From positions 1 to 9,368 of the forward strand of contig DUCA01000221.1 in assembly GCA_012960055.1 (NCBI GenBank): a DNA stretch of 9,368 bases, read 5' to 3'. Both the position numbers and the translations under genes were made by a program. Below, piece by piece: positions 5,807-9,368 of this stretch (position 1 is its first letter; every line of letters begins with the position of its first letter). The notes under the pieces were generated by a model that saw only the letters and a program-made list of their open reading frames with translations, was not told the DNA's origin and made no database searches. This stretch comes from Cycloclasticus sp. (lineage in GTDB: Bacteria; Pseudomonadota; Gammaproteobacteria; Methylococcales; Cycloclasticaceae).

Positions 5807-6415
5807 TTAATAAGTTGCTAATAATGGCTGAATATATGCCCATATTTTATCAGCAATAATCGGCTGTGCCTTTTCGCTGGGGTGAAGCCCGTCTTTTTGC
5901 ATCATACCTTGCGCTAGTGCAACATCTCTCAAGATAAAAGGCACGAAGGGGATGTCCATTTCCTCTGCTAAATCAGGGTAGTTGTTGTAGAACATGTCGG
6001 TGTAGCGTTTGCCGTAGTTGGAAGGGATGCGCATGCTGAGCAGTAGCACTTGTGCGCCTGCGTTTTTACAGCGTTTTATCAATTCACGTAGGTTTTTTTT
6101 GATGAGTATGGGTGGGAAACCACGCAATCCATCGTTTGCGCCTAATTCTAATAGAACTATTTCGGGTTTATGTTGCTCTAAGGCTTTGTCAATTCTTGCT
6201 AGGCCGCCGCGTGTGGTGTCGCCGCTGATGCTTTTGTTGATGAGGGTGTAGGGCAGGTCGTTTTCGTTCAGCGTTTGTTGTAATACATTGACCCAGCCTT
6301 TTTCGGTGGGCATATTGTAGGCAGCGCTTATACTATCGCCCATAACCAAAATATTTTTTGCGAACAGCGCGGATGAGAGCAGCGCTAATACAACCATTAA
6401 AGAAAACTTATTCAT
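5807..6415 (-). CDS. tesA: Periplasmic TesA-type thioesterase/lysophospholipase, SGNH (GDSL) family
   Basis: TesA (thioesterase I, protease I, lysophospholipase L1) hydrolyses fatty acyl thioesters and esters in the periplasm. The product has 202 residues: a signal peptide (MNKFSLMVVLALLSSALFA, cleavage after Ala19) and a mature part of about 183 residues, the size of E. coli TesA. The SGNH residues are all present: Ser28 in MGDSIS, Gly66 in SISGDTT, Asn94 in LGANDGLRG, and Asp175 and His178 in KDGLHPSE. ATG 6415 is chosen because it gives a complete signal peptide, although the frame is open for 264 bp further upstream inside ybbA. Its start codon overlaps that of divergent ybbA in the sequence CATG, so its promoter must lie within the ybbA coding region. 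MoxR and VWA genes follow in the same direction. Confidence 0.95.
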   Translation of the reverse strand: MNKFSLMVVLALLSSALFAKNILVMGDSISAAYNMPTEKGWVNVLQQTLNENDLPYTLINKSISGDTTRGGLARIDKALEQHKPEIVLLELGANDGLRGFPPILIKKNLRELIKRCKNAGAQVLLLSMRIPSNYGKRYTDMFYNNYPDLAEEMDIPFVPFILRDVALAQGMMQKDGLHPSEKAQPIIADKIWAYIQPLLATY

Positions 6416-7088
6416 GCCAACAACGAACCCTATTATTGAAACAAAAAACCTTGGTAAAACTGTGCCGATTGCTAATGACAAACTGTGCATTTTATCGTCA
6501 ATCGATTTAACCATTGAGCGTGGTGAGAGTATAGCCATTATTGGTGCGTCCGGCTCGGGCAAATCGACATTGCTCGGTTTGTTAGCGGGTTTGGATAGCC
6601 CCACCGAGGGAATGGTCGCGCTGCATGGGCAAGACTTAACGACCTTAAGTGAAGATGGCCGTGCTGACGTGCGAAGCAAGTGGGTGGGTTTTGTGTTTCA
6701 GTCTTTTCAATTGATGGATCGATTAACGGCGTTGGAAAACGTGATGTTGCCGTTAGAACTGCGTGGCGAGAAAAAGGCAAAGCAAACGGCAGAGGCCTTG
6801 CTTGAGCGTGTTGGTTTAAGTCACCGCTTGCATCATAAGCCGGCTCAATTATCGGGTGGCGAACAACAACGTGTGGCCTTGGCGCGGGCGTTTGTGACCA
6901 AGCCTGCTATTTTGTTTGCCGACGAACCCACGGGAAATTTAGATAGCAAAACGGGCGAGCAAATTATTGAATTATTGTTTGAGCTGAACCAAGAACAAAA
7001 CACGACCTTGGTATTGGTAACGCATGACGCGGCCTTAGCGTCGCGTTGCCAACGCAGTGTTCAACTGGATGCAGGGCGTTTAGTTTGA
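6414..7088 (+). CDS. ybbA: YbbA-type ABC transporter ATP-binding protein
   Basis: This is the ATPase of the YbbA-YbbP system, a relative of LolD and MacB. Such type VII ABC systems do not pump substrates through the membrane but transmit force to the periplasm. The 224-residue protein has all nucleotide-binding motifs: Walker A GASGSGKS (44-51), Q-loop FVFQSFQL (Gln96), signature LSGGE (146-150), Walker B ILFADE (166-171), D-loop (GNLD) and H-loop VTHD (His204). The start MPTTNPIIETKNL resembles the known N-terminus of the family. The leader before ATG is weak (AAAGAAAA). The gene shares start bases with tesA on the other strand and overlaps ybbP by 4 bp, a sign of tight coupling. Confidence 0.94.
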   Translation: MPTTNPIIETKNLGKTVPIANDKLCILSSIDLTIERGESIAIIGASGSGKSTLLGLLAGLDSPTEGMVALHGQDLTTLSEDGRADVRSKWVGFVFQSFQLMDRLTALENVMLPLELRGEKKAKQTAEALLERVGLSHRLHHKPAQLSGGEQQRVALARAFVTKPAILFADEPTGNLDSKTGEQIIELLFELNQEQNTTLVLVTHDAALASRCQRSVQLDAGRLV

Positions 7089-9368
7089 ACCGATTAAGTA
7101 TCGCCTTACGGTTTTTACAACGCGATGCGCGCCATGGCGAGTTAACGCTGCTGGTACTGGCCTTGGTGATTGCGGTAACCAGTTCAACGGCAATCAGTTT
7201 ATTTGCCGATCGCCTGCACAGAACCATGAACGCGCAAGCGGCGGAATTCTTAGCCGCCGATTTGGTGGTGACCAGTTCAGTGGTTGTTCCCACCGCTTGG
7301 TTAAACAAGGCGGATGATTTGGGTTTGAATAAAGCGCGTACGGCTGAGTTTTCTACCGTGTTGATTGAGAACGACGAGCTGTTATTAGCGGGTATAAAAG
7401 CCGTTAGCATAGCGTACCCACTGCGGGGGCATTTAAAAACCAAGAGCAGTACCGAGTCTGAGAGTATTCAGCAATCACAAGGGCCGGCTAAAGGGCATAT
7501 TTGGATAGATAACCGTGTGCTAACGACGCTGAAACTGTCGATAGGTGATGTGGTGACGATTGGCGAAAAGCCGTTGAGTGTTAGCCATATCATTACTTAC
7601 GAACCCGACAAACGCGGTGATATTTATAGCCTATCCCCACGGGTGTTGATGAACGAGGCGGATTTGCAAGCAACCAACGTGTTGCAGCCGGGTAGCCACG
7701 TGCATTATTTTTTCCAATTTAGTGGCGAGCCAGCGGCCATCAGCGCATTTAATAAGTGGGTCAAACCGCAATTGGCGGTGTCCCAGCGGGTGATGGATGT
7801 GCAGGATGATCGCCCTGAATTAGGCAGTGCCTTATCGCGTGCTGAACGTTACTTGGGGCTATCAAGTATTTTGGTGGTGTTGATTGCCGGTGTGGCGATT
7901 GCCATGTCGAGCCGCCGCTTTACCGAACGCCACTTTAACGCCACGGCCATTATGCGCTGCATGGGCTGCAAACAGCATGATATGGTGATGATTTTTCTGT
8001 ACCAATTCATTGTATTGGGTTTATTGGCTTGCAGCATCGGCTTGCTGTCGGGTTGGTTTGTTCAAGACATTTTATTTGAGTTATTACGCAGCTTATTGCC
8101 TGCCAAAGTGTCTGACCCGAGCATGATGGCGGTGATGTTTGGTTTCTTGACCGGTTTTGCGATATTAATAGGCTTTGCTTTACCACCGCTATTGCGCTTA
8201 AAGCGCGTATCGCCGTTACGCGTGTTACGCCGTGAGTTAGATCCCATCAACAGTAGTAGTTGGTTTGTATATGGGCTTGCCTTGTTGTTAGTGGCAGGTT
8301 TGGTGGTGCAATACACCGGTGATATGCGCCTTATGATAACGATTATCGGCGGTGGCTTAGTGGCGATTGTTTTATCCGGCGGACTGATTTTTACCGTATT
8401 GAAACAGCTTAATATAGTATTGCCTCACTTGAGTTTGGGCAGTCGATTGGGGTTTAAGGGGCTGCTGAGCAACCCGACGCTGACGACGGTTCAGATAATG
8501 GCCTTTAGCATTACCTTAGTGGCGATGTTACTGAGCTTTACAGTCAGGAGTGACTTGCTCAGTGATTGGCAAAAACAACTGCCGAATGATGCGCCGAATT
8601 ATTTCGCGCTTAACCTCTTCCCCAATCAGATTGCATCGTTTGAACAGCAGTTAAAACACTACGATATTCCCGCCGCGAACATTTACCCCGTTGTGCGCGG
8701 GCGATTGGTAGAAATTAACGGCGAGCCTGTTCAACGCCACGTGACGAAAGATTCGCAAGGAGAACGCGCGGTGCATCGTGATTTAAGTTTAACCTGGGGA
8801 AACGTGCTACCAGCGGACAACAAAACACTGGCGGGTTCTTGGGGACAAGCTAAAAAAGGCGAGGTGTCGATAGAAAGTAAATTGGCCAAAAGCTTAAAAG
8901 TGGTGATAGGCGATAAGCTGACCTTTACGATTGGCGATGAACAAGTGCAAGCGGTTGTGTCGCACATACGCAGTGTGCAGTGGGATACGATGAAGCCCAA
9001 TTTTTATATGGTGATGTCGAAAGAAACACTGGACGGATTTCCAACCACATACATCACCAGTTTTTTCTTATCTGAGGCGAATAAGAAACACCTTAATGCA
9101 TTAGTAAAGCAATTCCCCGCGATGACCGTTTTAGAAGTGGATGCGATGTTGAAGCAAATCAAAATGATACTGTCTCAACTCACCGCTGCCATCAATTACT
9201 TGTTGTACTTCGCGTTGTTAGCGGGCTTTACGGTGCTATTTTCCTCGGTATATTCAACCTTAGATAACCGAATTTCAGAAGGCGCATTAATGCGAACACT
9301 GGGCGCAAACCGTGCATTATTGCGCAAAGCGCAGGTGGTCGAGTTTTCTATGATTGGCTTAATCACCG
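7085..9368 (+). CDS. ybbP: YbbP-type ABC transporter permease (FtsX/MacB-like), 3' end outside window
   Basis: This large inner-membrane permease is the partner of YbbA. The frame starts at TTG 7085, whose last two bases and next A form the ybbA stop (TTGA overlap, 4 bp), with AGGG at 7073-7076. It stays open for 761 codons to the window end; E. coli YbbP has about 804 residues, so about 40 are missing. Helix 1 lies at about 19-40 (ELTLLVLALVIAVTSS), followed by a large periplasmic domain and then an FtsX core beginning at about 256 (YLGLSSILVVLIAGVAIAMS). A second half starts at about 450 (SLGSRLGFKGLLSNP) with another periplasmic domain. A second FtsX core begins at about 703 (INYLLYFALLAGFTVLFSS) with the typical LMRTLGANRALL after it. 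This two-core layout is that of YbbP/LolCE-like permeases. No stop or frameshift is seen. Confidence 0.93.
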   Translation, partial: MNRLSIALRFLQRDARHGELTLLVLALVIAVTSSTAISLFADRLHRTMNAQAAEFLAADLVVTSSVVVPTAWLNKADDLGLNKARTAEFSTVLIENDELLLAGIKAVSIAYPLRGHLKTKSSTESESIQQSQGPAKGHIWIDNRVLTTLKLSIGDVVTIGEKPLSVSHIITYEPDKRGDIYSLSPRVLMNEADLQATNVLQPGSHVHYFFQFSGEPAAISAFNKWVKPQLAVSQRVMDVQDDRPELGSALSRAERYLGLSSILVVLIAGVAIAMSSRRFTERHFNATAIMRCMGCKQHDMVMIFLYQFIVLGLLACSIGLLSGWFVQDILFELLRSLLPAKVSDPSMMAVMFGFLTGFAILIGFALPPLLRLKRVSPLRVLRRELDPINSSSWFVYGLALLLVAGLVVQYTGDMRLMITIIGGGLVAIVLSGGLIFTVLKQLNIVLPHLSLGSRLGFKGLLSNPTLTTVQIMAFSITLVAMLLSFTVRSDLLSDWQKQLPNDAPNYFALNLFPNQIASFEQQLKHYDIPAANIYPVVRGRLVEINGEPVQRHVTKDSQGERAVHRDLSLTWGNVLPADNKTLAGSWGQAKKGEVSIESKLAKSLKVVIGDKLTFTIGDEQVQAVVSHIRSVQWDTMKPNFYMVMSKETLDGFPTTYITSFFLSEANKKHLNALVKQFPAMTVLEVDAMLKQIKMILSQLTAAINYLLYFALLAGFTVLFSSVYSTLDNRISEGALMRTLGANRALLRKAQVVEFSMIGLIT

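Noticed and set aside
6416..6679. N-terminal extension of TesA by 88 residues
   Set aside because: It is antisense to the conserved ybbA start and Walker A region and would bury the signal peptide. ATG 6415 gives a proper secreted protein.
6964..9000. Minus-strand open frames opposite ybbA and ybbP (for example 6964-7443, 8062-8316, 8731-9000)
   Set aside because: They are antisense to conserved coding sequence, and their compositions are typical of shadow frames.
1..9368. CRISPR array, tRNA, rRNA, intact insertion sequence or phage genes
   Set aside because: I looked for regularly spaced repeats, tRNA-like T-loop sequences, transposase motifs and integrases on both strands and saw none.

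Overview
The window looks like chromosomal DNA of a gammaproteobacterium. The best clue is the right half: tesA is divergent from ybbA, with ybbP directly after ybbA, the same arrangement as in E. coli and relatives. Beta-carbonic anhydrase, dodecin and a DUF2721 protein fit a free-living bacterium but do not narrow it down. I could not assign a genus.

Layout. (1) 1-980, plus strand: the last codons of a probable type I secretion (T1SS) ABC ATPase, then a short HlyD/LapC-type membrane fusion protein, closed by a hairpin terminator at about 998-1029. (2) 981-2364: about 1.4 kb with no intact gene. On the minus strand, 1295-2107 is a strongly decayed ADP-ribosylglycohydrolase-like pseudogene that can be followed through four frame changes and three in-frame stops. 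981-1294 and 2108-2364 hold only small repeats, hairpins and a possible broken mini-ORF. (3) 2365-3712: a DUF2721 membrane protein that seems to have lost its first membrane helix, overlapping tail-to-tail by 4 bp with beta-carbonic anhydrase (minus strand). A 200-bp divergent intergenic region follows, with a good promoter for the anhydrase and a long inverted repeat, and then dodecin (plus strand). (4) 3726-6415, minus strand: a head-to-tail run of tesA, a MoxR/CoxD-type AAA+ ATPase and a CoxE-type VWA protein. (5) 6414-9368, plus strand: ybbA and ybbP, the latter cut by the window end. The tesA and ybbA start codons overlap in the tetranucleotide CATG.

How the genes work together. The T1SS pair would export an RTX-type or adhesin-type protein, but no substrate or TolC partner is in view. 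YbbA/YbbP form a MacB-like (type VII) ABC system that does mechanical work at the inner membrane, and TesA is the periplasmic esterase traditionally linked to it. MoxR and VWA form a chaperone-like pair that usually matures metal enzymes or membrane complexes. Here the pair sits behind tesA with no CO-dehydrogenase-type genes visible, so its client is unknown.

I found no tRNA, rRNA, CRISPR array, intact insertion sequence or integrase. I see no convincing new multi-gene system. The most unusual items are the orphan MoxR-VWA pair behind tesA, the shortened fusion protein, the truncated DUF2721 gene, the mapped pseudogene decay and the overlapping divergent starts.
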